DNA of 64,000 bases from Hoyosella sp. YIM 151337. GTDB taxonomy: Bacteria; Actinomycetota; Actinomycetes; Mycobacteriales; Mycobacteriaceae. A program made the position numbers and the translations under genes. Positions 44,426 to 52,239 of the stretch are shown here, piece by piece (position 1 is the first letter of the stretch; each line of letters begins with the position of its first letter). The notes beneath the pieces are model-generated. The model was not told the DNA's origin, searched no databases, and was given only the letters and a program-made list of their open reading frames with translations. The stretch covers positions 217,703-281,702 of the forward strand of contig NZ_JAPEIQ010000030.1 in NCBI RefSeq assembly GCF_026041215.1, written 5' to 3'.

Positions 44426-47400
44426 CTACGTGGTCACTTGTTGGCCGTCCGGCCGCCACCAGCCCCAGCGTGGGTGCACGTTACGATCGAGTTGGGCGGG
44501 CACTGATTCCGGGCGGAGCGGCGTGAGCTGCCGTAGCTGGCCCCAGTCCCGGTACCAGTCTTCGTCGAGGTAGGTGGGCAGCGTGAGCTGGTCGGACAGG
44601 GTGAGGGTGAAGCCCAATGATCCGCCCGCGAACGGACTGGGCCAGTTGTATGCACCCCCGAGTCCGTCACGATCGGGCAAAATCCAGAATTCGGGCCGCT
44701 GCACGACCCCATCTCGATGCACGTAGGGCTCCTGGCAGGGGAATTGCAGCGCGACTGTCCAGTCGATCAGCGTCGGTGTATCCGCCACCACAGCGTTGAG
44801 TGTCTGCAGTCGCGGGACTCGCGGCGGTGTAAACGCAATCCATCGCCGTGGGGCGAGGTCGGTGTCGGCAACATGCAGGCGAACGACGTCAGCTCCCTCA
44901 GGTATCTCGCTGACCGGTAGCCGGAGGTTTCGCCATTCCGGTGCGTAACCTGCGTCGATGAACTCTGCCTCACCGAGTATCTCGGCGCCGTCGTCCGCGT
45001 TTCGCGCGAACTCGGCACGCAGTGTTTGTCCACCGCGGCGGACACCATCCCGGTCAGTCCACGCAATCTCGCCAGCGGCGGTGACTACGAGAAGCGGAGT
45101 AGCGGAATCGAATTCGGGCAGCTCGTACCAGTCCGTGGTGACTTCACCGTGGCCGGTCTCAGTGGCGCTGCCGAGCACGGGAACGACGGCCGGATCAAGC
45201 CCGTACGGCAGGCGCACGGTACTTCCGTTTACCCCCGGCGAATCGAGCGATTCCACATCTTGGTCGCGGCTGTGCACAGTTGGCCCGTCTGGCTGAATCG
45301 TGATAGGTCCAGCATCGAAGCGGTTGATCTTCTCGGCCGGAAGGCGTTCAGCGACCCCATTGGGAGTAAAGCCGGGGTGGGTGCCGGTGCCTATTGCCTC
45401 GGCCGGGGTCGCGGTAGCAGGGGCGAGTACGCCCGCGGTGGGGTCGGGTTCCACGAGAACAGCATCTGCAAGTGAGCACGATTGGCCTGTCAGGCTTTTG
45501 GCGTTCGCCAGCGCCACGGAGTATGCCGGGTACTGTGAAAGTGCCGCTTTGCTGATCGAGAGAACTTGAAAAGCAACGAGGACAAACGCAGCGGTGGCGA
45601 GCGGCGCACCTGAGGCCCGGGCAGTGAAGCTTACAAGCTTGCCGTCCCTCCTGTTCGTGACGTGAATCCAGGCGCCGACACCTGCGAGCGCAACTGCTAT
45701 TGCCAAGAAACCGGTGGCGAAAAGATGACCACTGATTGACGGTGCCTTGTCCCACCACGGCACGCCCCAGCTGGATGCGTAGCGGTACGCATTGGGACCA
45801 GCAAAGGAAAACGCCATGACAAACACGACCGCGGCCGCGTACAGCAACTGGTTCCTGGGCTGTCGTGCCGCTGGGGTTGTCAGCGCCGCAGCCGCTACCG
45901 CTGCAACGGCGGCACCAAGCCCCGCGAAGACGCCGAAGTGGTGGGTCCACTTGGTGGGGCTCGCGGCCATCAGCAGCAGCAGGGAACCGACCGTGACACC
46001 GATGATGCGAGCAGCAGGATGCCGCGCGATCCCCCAGCCCCTCGGGCGCGCGACTAGCAGCGTAATTGCCGTTATCAGCGCCAGAAACATGATGAACACG
46101 GGGAAGCGGCGCGATAGCGCGCCGTCCGCGTCCGAGCTGACAAGCGCGGTGTAGCGCATGAACTCGTCGTTCCATTGCAGCGCGGGGCCCACTTCGGTAC
46201 GGATTCGGGCTGCCTCGAAAACACCCGCGAACGTCTGATCCCGGAAGACCACAGCAAGCACCAAGAAGCCCGCGGCCAGCAGGGGCAGCAGCAGCGGTGC
46301 GTACCCGACTACCGCCGCGCGCTTGCGCAGCACCTGCCACATGGGCCGCACACCAGCGAGAAGCGCAGCAACCGCCATGAGACCGGTCGGGTTGGCGGCG
46401 AGCGAGAACGCTGCGGCGACTACGGCCATCAACGCCGGAAGCAGCCGCGCGGTGGCGATCGCCCGCTCGACGCACACCAGCGTGAGCAGCGCACCGACCG
46501 CGACGATCGGCTCCGGACGCAAACCATTGTTGTACGGAAGCCAGAACGCGAGAAAGACACCCGCTGCCGTCCAGTAAACAGGCGCGGATGCGCGTGCTCG
46601 CGGCCCGAGCCGGGGGATCACTTCCCGGGACAGCAGCCACCAGCACAGCAGACCCGCAATAAGCGCGGGCAGGCGCACCCACAGACTCGACGCAGAAACA
46701 GTCGCGAAAAGCGTGTTCACGTCATAGAACCAGCCGAACGGTGCTTCCGAAACGCCATACCAGCGGAAGTAATTCGCCATATAGCCTGCGTCCTCGGCAA
46801 CCCGGATCATCGTGAGGATGTATCCGTCATCACTGGTGATGCCACCGATCACGTACCAGATGCCGAGTATTGACGCGACGAGCGCGTCGAGCGGCCGGAT
46901 TCGCCACCAGCCCGCCGGCAGGAAGCGGCGGTGTTTTCGTCCGTCGAGCAGGTCGAGCCGTCCCACGGCGGTGAGGGCTATCGCGGTGGCGATTACTCCG
47001 GCCACCAATGCGACAACTTTGAGCAAAGACGCTTCGTTCGAGAAGCGCGAATCGATCTGGACATCAACCCGCATGCCGTCTCGTGCGTTCTCCGGCACGT
47101 CGGAATACAGCCCCACGACTTGGGGTTTCAGGTCGCCTTCCATGGATCCGCTGGCCACGATGCCACCGTCAGCTGCGCGCAACTCGCTGTAAATGCCGGA
47201 GTCGTCTACTTGGACATGGAGGTAGGAGCAGTCGCGAAGTTGTTCCTGCTCCGCTGTGAACGTGACGTGATCACGGCTCGCGACGACCACACCACCCGCG
47301 CTAGCGGAAATGTGCATCCCAGTCCGGCTGCCTTCGCTGGACTCGGGCGGGATAGTCGAAAGGACCGTGCCTTCCTCCATATCCAGCGCGGTAGCACATG

Positions 47401-47650
47401 GCACCTGCAGTTCCAGGCCGAGCGGGTAGTAGGCGATGAGCGGAAGTTCGACGTCACTGTTGTCCGCACCCTGCGGCCACTCCACTGACGTGTCAACCTG
47501 GTTCACCGGCAGGAAGGGCACCGCGATGAGCAGAGCGAACGCCAGCAGTCCGGAGAACGCCGCGATGAGACTGGTTCGCCGGACAGCGCCGTCCGCTAGG
47601 TTCGTCCCCGCCTGTCTGTGCCGCACGTGTGCGATCGCCCTGCGGACCAA
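44426..47650 (-). CDS. Arabinosyltransferase of the EmbA/B/C family
   Basis: 1074 aa, decaprenylphosphoryl-arabinose-dependent GT-C enzyme that builds the arabinan of arabinogalactan or lipoarabinomannan. One N-terminal helix and a lectin-like extracellular domain (residues ~50-220) are followed by about 13 helices. The catalytic Asp pair is in GGITSDDGYILTMIRVAEDA (D274-D275), then YFRWYGVSEAPFGWFYDVNT. The C-terminal carbohydrate-binding region contains RWIAFTPPRVPRLQTLN. It stands alone rather than in an embCAB cluster, so which of the three classes it belongs to cannot be settled by eye. Start TTG 47650 is uncertain. Confidence 0.93.
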   Translation of the reverse strand: MVRRAIAHVRHRQAGTNLADGAVRRTSLIAAFSGLLAFALLIAVPFLPVNQVDTSVEWPQGADNSDVELPLIAYYPLGLELQVPCATALDMEEGTVLSTIPPESSEGSRTGMHISASAGGVVVASRDHVTFTAEQEQLRDCSYLHVQVDDSGIYSELRAADGGIVASGSMEGDLKPQVVGLYSDVPENARDGMRVDVQIDSRFSNEASLLKVVALVAGVIATAIALTAVGRLDLLDGRKHRRFLPAGWWRIRPLDALVASILGIWYVIGGITSDDGYILTMIRVAEDAGYMANYFRWYGVSEAPFGWFYDVNTLFATVSASSLWVRLPALIAGLLCWWLLSREVIPRLGPRARASAPVYWTAAGVFLAFWLPYNNGLRPEPIVAVGALLTLVCVERAIATARLLPALMAVVAAAFSLAANPTGLMAVAALLAGVRPMWQVLRKRAAVVGYAPLLLPLLAAGFLVLAVVFRDQTFAGVFEAARIRTEVGPALQWNDEFMRYTALVSSDADGALSRRFPVFIMFLALITAITLLVARPRGWGIARHPAARIIGVTVGSLLLLMAASPTKWTHHFGVFAGLGAAVAAVAAAALTTPAARQPRNQLLYAAAVVFVMAFSFAGPNAYRYASSWGVPWWDKAPSISGHLFATGFLAIAVALAGVGAWIHVTNRRDGKLVSFTARASGAPLATAAFVLVAFQVLSISKAALSQYPAYSVALANAKSLTGQSCSLADAVLVEPDPTAGVLAPATATPAEAIGTGTHPGFTPNGVAERLPAEKINRFDAGPITIQPDGPTVHSRDQDVESLDSPGVNGSTVRLPYGLDPAVVPVLGSATETGHGEVTTDWYELPEFDSATPLLVVTAAGEIAWTDRDGVRRGGQTLRAEFARNADDGAEILGEAEFIDAGYAPEWRNLRLPVSEIPEGADVVRLHVADTDLAPRRWIAFTPPRVPRLQTLNAVVADTPTLIDWTVALQFPCQEPYVHRDGVVQRPEFWILPDRDGLGGAYNWPSPFAGGSLGFTLTLSDQLTLPTYLDEDWYRDWGQLRQLTPLRPESVPAQLDRNVHPRWGWWRPDGQQVTT

Positions 47651-47789
47651 CCAACGCCCCCTAAACGTACAACCGGCTCGAGTCCGTCCCGAAGCCTAAC
47701 CGCAATTACGTCACTGACCGATCACACAACGGAGCGGGTCGGTTGAGAATGTCTTAAGAGAGTGGCAGCGGAAAAACTTTCGATCGTGT

Positions 47790-47819
47790 TGTCGATCCGG
47801 CGGATCTCCAGTCGACGTC
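47790..47819 (+). promoter_or_regulatory. Candidate ECF42-dependent promoter of the DGPF-sigma operon
   Basis: TGTCGA (47790-47795), 17 bases, CGACGTC (47813-47819), 47 bases before the DGPF start codon. This matches the bipartite TGTCGA/CGA motif I recall for ECF42 sigma factors of Streptomyces. Supports autoregulation by the sigma factor encoded downstream. Confidence 0.65.
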
Positions 47820-47866
47820 ATAGTAGAAGGAGCCAGAGGGGCTCCTCACAAACAAGGGGAACGACG

Positions 47867-48289
47867 ATGAAATACATGCTGATCATGCGGTCCACCGATG
47901 CGGCTCTCGAAGCGTCGAAGAACGTTCCGTTCGAAGAGATCATCAATGCGATGGGCGCATACAACGAGTCGATGATGAAGGCCGGCGTCCTGCTGGGCGG
48001 CGAGGGACTTTCCGGGCCGGAAGAGGGTTTTGTGGTGGACTTCTCCGCCGAGGAACCCATCGTCACGGACGGGCCCTACGGTGAGACACACGAACTGTTC
48101 AATGGATTTTGGATCATCCGGGCATCCTCCAAAGAGGAGGCACTGGAGTGGGCGAAACGATGCCCGCTGGGGCCCGGGTCGAAACTGGAGGTCCGCCGCG
48201 TCACGGATGAGAGTGACTTCGAGGACTTCACGGACAATGAGTACGTCCAGAAGGAAGCTGGGTGGCGCGAGGAACTTGGCACCAAATGA
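47867..48289 (+). CDS. DGPF/YCII-domain protein
   Basis: 140 aa. MKYMLIMRSTDAALE starts a YCII (DGPF) ferredoxin-like domain; the signature is VTDGPYGETHELFNGFWII, and the end RCPLGPGSKLEVRRV is typical. Such proteins are nearly always encoded beside ECF41/ECF42 sigma factors and are their presumed targets or partners. ATG 47867 is preceded by AAGGGGA. It ends nine bases before the sigma gene. Confidence 0.93.
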   Translation: MKYMLIMRSTDAALEASKNVPFEEIINAMGAYNESMMKAGVLLGGEGLSGPEEGFVVDFSAEEPIVTDGPYGETHELFNGFWIIRASSKEEALEWAKRCPLGPGSKLEVRRVTDESDFEDFTDNEYVQKEAGWREELGTK

Positions 48290-48298
48290 GGTTTCGAG

Positions 48299-49534
48299 AT
48301 GCCTGACATCCGCCGGACGATAGACGCCGTGTGGCGCATCGAGGGTGCGCGCGTAGTCGCGGTCCTTGCCCGCATGGTCGGCGATGTTGGTCTCGCGGAG
48401 GATCTCGCCCAGGAAGCCGTCGCCGACGCGCTCGTGCAGTGGCCGGAGTCAGGTGTCCCGCGTAATGCAGGCGCCTGGCTCACAACGGTCGCCAAACGGA
48501 AGGCGATCGACGGCTGGCGCCGGCGCGACCGGCTCGACGAACGGTATCGTGCGATCGCCCGGGACCTCGAAGCGCACAGTCACGACGAATGGGAGCCCAT
48601 CGATGACGATGTGCTGCGCCTGATCTTCACCGCATGCCATCCCGTCCTCGGCCGGGATGCTCAGGTCGCGATGACGCTACGGGTCGTTGGCGGTCTGACG
48701 GCGGAAGAAATTGCGCGCATGTTTTTTGTCGGAGTTCCCACGATGCAGCAACGTATCGTCCGCGCGAAAAAGACGCTGACTGCCGCGCGTGTGCCGTTCG
48801 AGGTGCCAGAACCGCAGGAGTGGCCGGCACGGCTTGGTGGGGTCTTGGGCGCGATCTACCTGATCTTCACGGAAGGTTACGCAGCCACGACAGGAGAGCG
48901 CTGGATACGATCCGACCTGGCCAACGAGGCGTTGCGACTGGGCCGCGTCCTCGCGGAGCTCGCACCAGCGGAACCTGAGGTGCACGGTCTCGTTGCCTTG
49001 ATGGAGTTCCAGGCGTCGCGGTTCGCTGCACGTACGGGCGCTGATGGCGCACCGGTGCTTCTCGCCGACCAAGATCGAGCGCGGTGGGATCATTCACAAA
49101 TCACGCGGGGCGACACTGCGCTGGCGCGCGCCGACGCACTCGGGCGGGGCCGAGGCAATTACGCGCTGCAGGCGTCGATTGCTCAATGCCACGCGCACGC
49201 GGCGAGCGTCGCGGAGACGGACTGGGAGAAGATTGTGCTGCTCTATGAGGCGCTGGGCGAACTTACCCCAAGCCCGGTGGTGCACCTGAACCGTGCGGTA
49301 GCTGTTTCGATGACGTCCGGTCCTGCCGCTGCGCTCACGATAGTCGACGAGATCGCCGCAGCTGGATCACTGCGGGGATCTCATTTGCTGCCGAGTGTGC
49401 GCGGCGAACTGCTCGCGCAAATGGGGCGGTTCGAAGAGGCACGCAGCGCCCTCACCGAAGCCGCGGCCTGCGCGGCAAACGAACGCCAGCGGGGAGTGCT
49501 GTTATCTAAGGCGGCGGCGCTTAAAGCACGGTAG
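48299..49534 (+). CDS. ECF42-type RNA polymerase sigma factor
   Basis: 411 aa. Region 2 (RVVAVLARMVGDVGLAEDLA, QEAVADAL), the W-rich segment AWLTTVAKRKAIDGWRRRDR, then region 4 (LRVVGGLTAEEIARMFFVGV, PTMQQRIVRAKKTL). A long C-terminal DUF6596/TPR-like extension of about 220 residues contains YLIFTEGYAATTGE, EVHGLVALMEFQASR and LLYEALGELTPSPVVHLNRA. This extension defines ECF42 and replaces an anti-sigma factor in control. No anti-sigma gene is nearby. Operon with the DGPF gene. Confidence 0.94.
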   Translation: MPDIRRTIDAVWRIEGARVVAVLARMVGDVGLAEDLAQEAVADALVQWPESGVPRNAGAWLTTVAKRKAIDGWRRRDRLDERYRAIARDLEAHSHDEWEPIDDDVLRLIFTACHPVLGRDAQVAMTLRVVGGLTAEEIARMFFVGVPTMQQRIVRAKKTLTAARVPFEVPEPQEWPARLGGVLGAIYLIFTEGYAATTGERWIRSDLANEALRLGRVLAELAPAEPEVHGLVALMEFQASRFAARTGADGAPVLLADQDRARWDHSQITRGDTALARADALGRGRGNYALQASIAQCHAHAASVAETDWEKIVLLYEALGELTPSPVVHLNRAVAVSMTSGPAAALTIVDEIAAAGSLRGSHLLPSVRGELLAQMGRFEEARSALTEAAACAANERQRGVLLSKAAALKAR

Positions 49535-49568
49535 GCGCGGAGCGCCTGGGTGATGCAAATATAGGGAC

Positions 49569-50093
49569 ATGGCGATATCTACCCTCACCGTGCGTGACGC
49601 GAGCGCGGCCGATGCGGCGGCATGTGCCGAGATTTATGCCCCCTACGTAACAGAGACGGCCATTTCGTTCGAAACGGAACCGCCTGCGCCAGAAACCATG
49701 CGCGCACGCATTGAGGCTGCGCTGCGCGAGTACGCCTGGCTTGTGCTCGAGGATGGCGGCGAAGTGGTTGGTTACGCCTACGGTGGTCCGTACAAAGAGC
49801 GCGCTGCGTATCGGCGGTCCTGTGAGGTGAGCATCTACCTCAAGATGAGCCTACGGCGGACAGGTGGGGGACGCTTGCTCTATGCGACCCTGTTCGAGCG
49901 GCTCGCAGCCCGTGGCTACAGCACCGCCGTAGCCGGTGTCGCGCTGCCCAATGCCGCGAGCGTCGGGATTCACACATCAATGGGTTTCGAGTTGGTGGGC
50001 GTGTTCAGAAAGATCGGCTGGAAGAATGACGCGTGGCACGACGTCGCCTGGTATCAGCGCTCGTTGTCGGACCCTGCACCGACACCTGCCTGA
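49569..50093 (+). CDS. GNAT acetyltransferase (PAT/phosphinothricin acetyltransferase-like)
   Basis: 174 aa. AEIYAPYVTETAISFETEPP is the conserved start of PAT-type N-acetyltransferases. The body has LVLEDGGEVVGYAYGGPYKE, RAAYRRSCEVSIYL, the acetyl-CoA loop RRTGGGRLLYATLFERL, and GVALPNAASVGIHTSMGFEL with VFRKIGWKND at the end. Acetylates a small amine such as phosphinothricin or methionine sulfoximine in characterised relatives. ATG 49569. Single gene. Confidence 0.92.
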   Translation: MAISTLTVRDASAADAAACAEIYAPYVTETAISFETEPPAPETMRARIEAALREYAWLVLEDGGEVVGYAYGGPYKERAAYRRSCEVSIYLKMSLRRTGGGRLLYATLFERLAARGYSTAVAGVALPNAASVGIHTSMGFELVGVFRKIGWKNDAWHDVAWYQRSLSDPAPTPA

Positions 50094-50202
50094 GCACCTC
50101 ATGTGACGCAGTCCCCACGACACGTGTTCTGATTTCAGCTTCGAACCGTTGTAAAGCCTGAATAATCAAGCGCAGCAACTACTTTCGGCGTGAAGGGGAA
50201 TC

Positions 50203-50985
50203 GTGCGCACGTCTGCTCGCTGGGTGGCTGGAGCTGTTGTCGTTGCCGGAGCGGTGTTCGGGGTCACCGCTTGCGAACCCTCGAGTATTGAAGACCTGCT
50301 TGCGGAATGGCTGGAAACCCTCAATACGGAAAGCGCTTCCGCACCGGACGTGCCGGAGGCACACGGGATTCTGGCGCTGGTGGGCTTGATCGAGGTGGGC
50401 GCGGAATCGACGATGTCCGACTACAGCCGCTCTGACTTCCCGCATTGGGACCGGCTCGAACCCGAGTTTGGATTTGGCGCCGCATTCGGAAAATATGAGG
50501 GCCGCTGCACATCTCGTGATGCCGTGCTGCTCCGTGACGCGCGCGGCACCGTCACACTGGATCCCGCGACGTGTGAATTCGGCATCGGACCGGACGGCGG
50601 CTGGCTCGATCAGTACGGGGTTGTCGACCGGCAGACCGGGCAGGTGCGTGACTACAAGTGGATGACGGAGTCGTCCGCTGTCGACGCCGAACACATTGTG
50701 GCGCTGGGTGAAGCATGGCGCTCTGGGGCAAGCGAAATGGACGTGCACACCCGTCGGCTGATAGCGAATGATGCCCTGAACGTGGTTATCTCAGATCCGT
50801 CCGCGAACCGTTCAAAGGGCGATCAGGACCCATCGACGTATTTGCCACCGGGCAACTTTCGGTGCGAGTACGTTGAACGCTACACGCACGTCAAGGTGAA
50901 ATACGGTCTGACGGCTGACGCAGACGAGGTGGCGGCTTTGAAGCATGCGGCGGAGGAGTGCGTCCTGAAAGGGGAACTCGATTGA
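50203..50985 (+). CDS. Exported HNH-type nuclease (GmrSD/DUF1524-like), probable lipoprotein
   Basis: 260 aa. Signal peptide with lipobox-like VTAC (Cys24). The mature region has the exported HNH family layout: GKYEGRCTSRDAVLLRDARG, LDPATCEFGIGPDGGWLDQY, YKWMTESSAVDAEHIVALGE with the catalytic DxEH (His), AWRSGASEM, then IANDALNVVISDPSANRSKG, supplying the Asn and the second motif, and a C-terminal YVERYTHVKVKYGL segment. It would cut nucleic acid outside the membrane. GTG 50203 has GAAGGGG upstream. Its TGA stop overlaps the next start (TTGA). Confidence 0.87.
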   Translation: MRTSARWVAGAVVVAGAVFGVTACEPSSIEDLLAEWLETLNTESASAPDVPEAHGILALVGLIEVGAESTMSDYSRSDFPHWDRLEPEFGFGAAFGKYEGRCTSRDAVLLRDARGTVTLDPATCEFGIGPDGGWLDQYGVVDRQTGQVRDYKWMTESSAVDAEHIVALGEAWRSGASEMDVHTRRLIANDALNVVISDPSANRSKGDQDPSTYLPPGNFRCEYVERYTHVKVKYGLTADADEVAALKHAAEECVLKGELD

Positions 50986-51245
50986 GTGGGTGCGTCTCGA
51001 TCCCGGGCAAGCTAGTTGTGATGACCGACGAAGAAGGCTCTATCTCCGGTGAACTTGATGTTCAGCTTGACGAGAATGGCCACGGTCTCGTCCGATACCG
51101 CGACAACCCTCGCTGGTTAACCATCGGCAACCTGGACGGCGACCCGCCGCGTCCGTGGGAATCGATCGACGAGATGATCAGCGCGATCGAACAGAATCGC
51201 GGCGCCACTGACGTCGCGGGGAACGCGCTCCCTTTCGAAGCCTGA
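50982..51245 (+). CDS. Small acidic protein coupled to the HNH nuclease gene
   Basis: 87 aa, acidic, no signal peptide. The TTG start at 50982 overlaps the stop of the nuclease gene and has AAAGGGG seven bases upstream; an internal ATG at 51021 (MTDEEGSISGELDVQL) is the alternative. The conserved-looking core is NGHGLVRYRDNPRWLTIGNL, then PPRPWESIDEMISAIEQN. Function unknown; an immunity or partner protein for the nuclease is possible from the coupling but not shown by homology. Confidence 0.65.
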   Translation: MSGCVSIPGKLVVMTDEEGSISGELDVQLDENGHGLVRYRDNPRWLTIGNLDGDPPRPWESIDEMISAIEQNRGATDVAGNALPFEA

Positions 51246-51250
51246 TCGGG

Positions 51251-51688
51251 CTACAGTTTGCCTGCTTGAGTAAGCGCAGCGTGAATCTCGCTCACCTGCA
51301 CCGCGATAGTGTCCATCTCGTTCACTTTCGCGGTCAGGGCAGGTATTTGTCGCACGAGTTCGCGCTCAGCCTCGTGACGATCGAGCATATTCTTCACGTC
51401 GTTCAGCGTGGCGGAGGTTTGCGAAAGCCGGACGTCGACATTGCCAAGTACCTTGTGCAGAGACTCACCAATGCCTGTCAGGGTGGCGTCGACATGGTGG
51501 AGGGTTTGCCCCACATCAGCAACGACTTTGTCGACTTCGCTCAGCATATGCGCGACTTCTGAGAGCGTGTTTTTTACGTCACCGAGAGTGGTATCGACGT
51601 CGCTGCGGACGATCTCAAAATGCTCGACGGTTTGCACTGCCCGGCGAGACAATTCGCGCAGGGATTTGGGCAGGAAGCGCACCACCAT
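51251..51688 (-). CDS. Coiled-coil protein of unknown function
   Basis: 145 aa. After a basic N-terminus (VVRFLPKSLRELSRRA), nearly the whole protein is heptad-like helix: VDTTLGDVKNTLSEVAHMLS, EVDKVVADVGQTLHHVDATL, TGIGESLHKVLGNVDVRLSQ and so on, with hydrophobics at a/d positions and no cysteine. It resembles DUF948-like or methyl-accepting-type helical hairpins found beside actinobacterial membranes, though it has no clear transmembrane helix. Convergent with the acidic protein gene. Confidence 0.7.
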   Translation of the reverse strand: MVVRFLPKSLRELSRRAVQTVEHFEIVRSDVDTTLGDVKNTLSEVAHMLSEVDKVVADVGQTLHHVDATLTGIGESLHKVLGNVDVRLSQTSATLNDVKNMLDRHEAERELVRQIPALTAKVNEMDTIAVQVSEIHAALTQAGKL

Positions 51689-51910
51689 ATGCACCCCTTC
51701 GTGTCCGCGCCGGTACTGCTAGGTCGCACCGGAGGCACCATTGTGACCGGAGCACCAAGGTAGCACGCGACGGACTTCACTGCGCGGGTTCGGCGGCGCC
51801 TGCCGAGTTCAGGGCATGCGTGAGCGAAAACACTCCGGTATTCGGCACGATGTGGTCGCGCTGAACGTTGAATCAAGCAGGACACGAAACTCACAAGGAG
51901 GTGTCTGCAC

Positions 51911-52186
51911 ATGTGCCTTTTCCAGTTGGCAGCTGAACGCGTGGATCCGCAGTCAGCTGTGCCCGGGGACTACCTCGCCGGCTATCACGGCTCGACCGTC
52001 ACAGTCAGCGGGCCAGCGCGCGTGTATCCCTCGGGGCTTCCGTACTACACGCTGCTGGATCGCGGACCGGCCGGCTACATCTTCGCCGGTGACCTCGAGT
52101 GGGTTGCCCCGCTACCCGTTACTGATCGCATCGTGCGAGCGGTGAAGCGCGCATGGCCCGCGACGCCGACGGCTCGGGCAGCGTAA
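51911..52186 (+). CDS. Small protein of unknown function
   Basis: 91 aa. ATG 51911 is preceded by AAGGAGG about nine bases upstream, a strong translation signal. Segments: GDYLAGYHGSTVTVSGPARV, YPSGLPYYTLLDRGPAGYIF. No signal, no transmembrane helix, one cysteine. The SH3-like pattern of short strands is suggestive only. No family recognised. Confidence 0.6.
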   Translation: MCLFQLAAERVDPQSAVPGDYLAGYHGSTVTVSGPARVYPSGLPYYTLLDRGPAGYIFAGDLEWVAPLPVTDRIVRAVKRAWPATPTARAA

Positions 52187-52239
52187 GCGGGTCTGCAAAC
52201 AAGCGACGCCGCGTCGCGCGGCGTCGCGACTAGCCGAGC

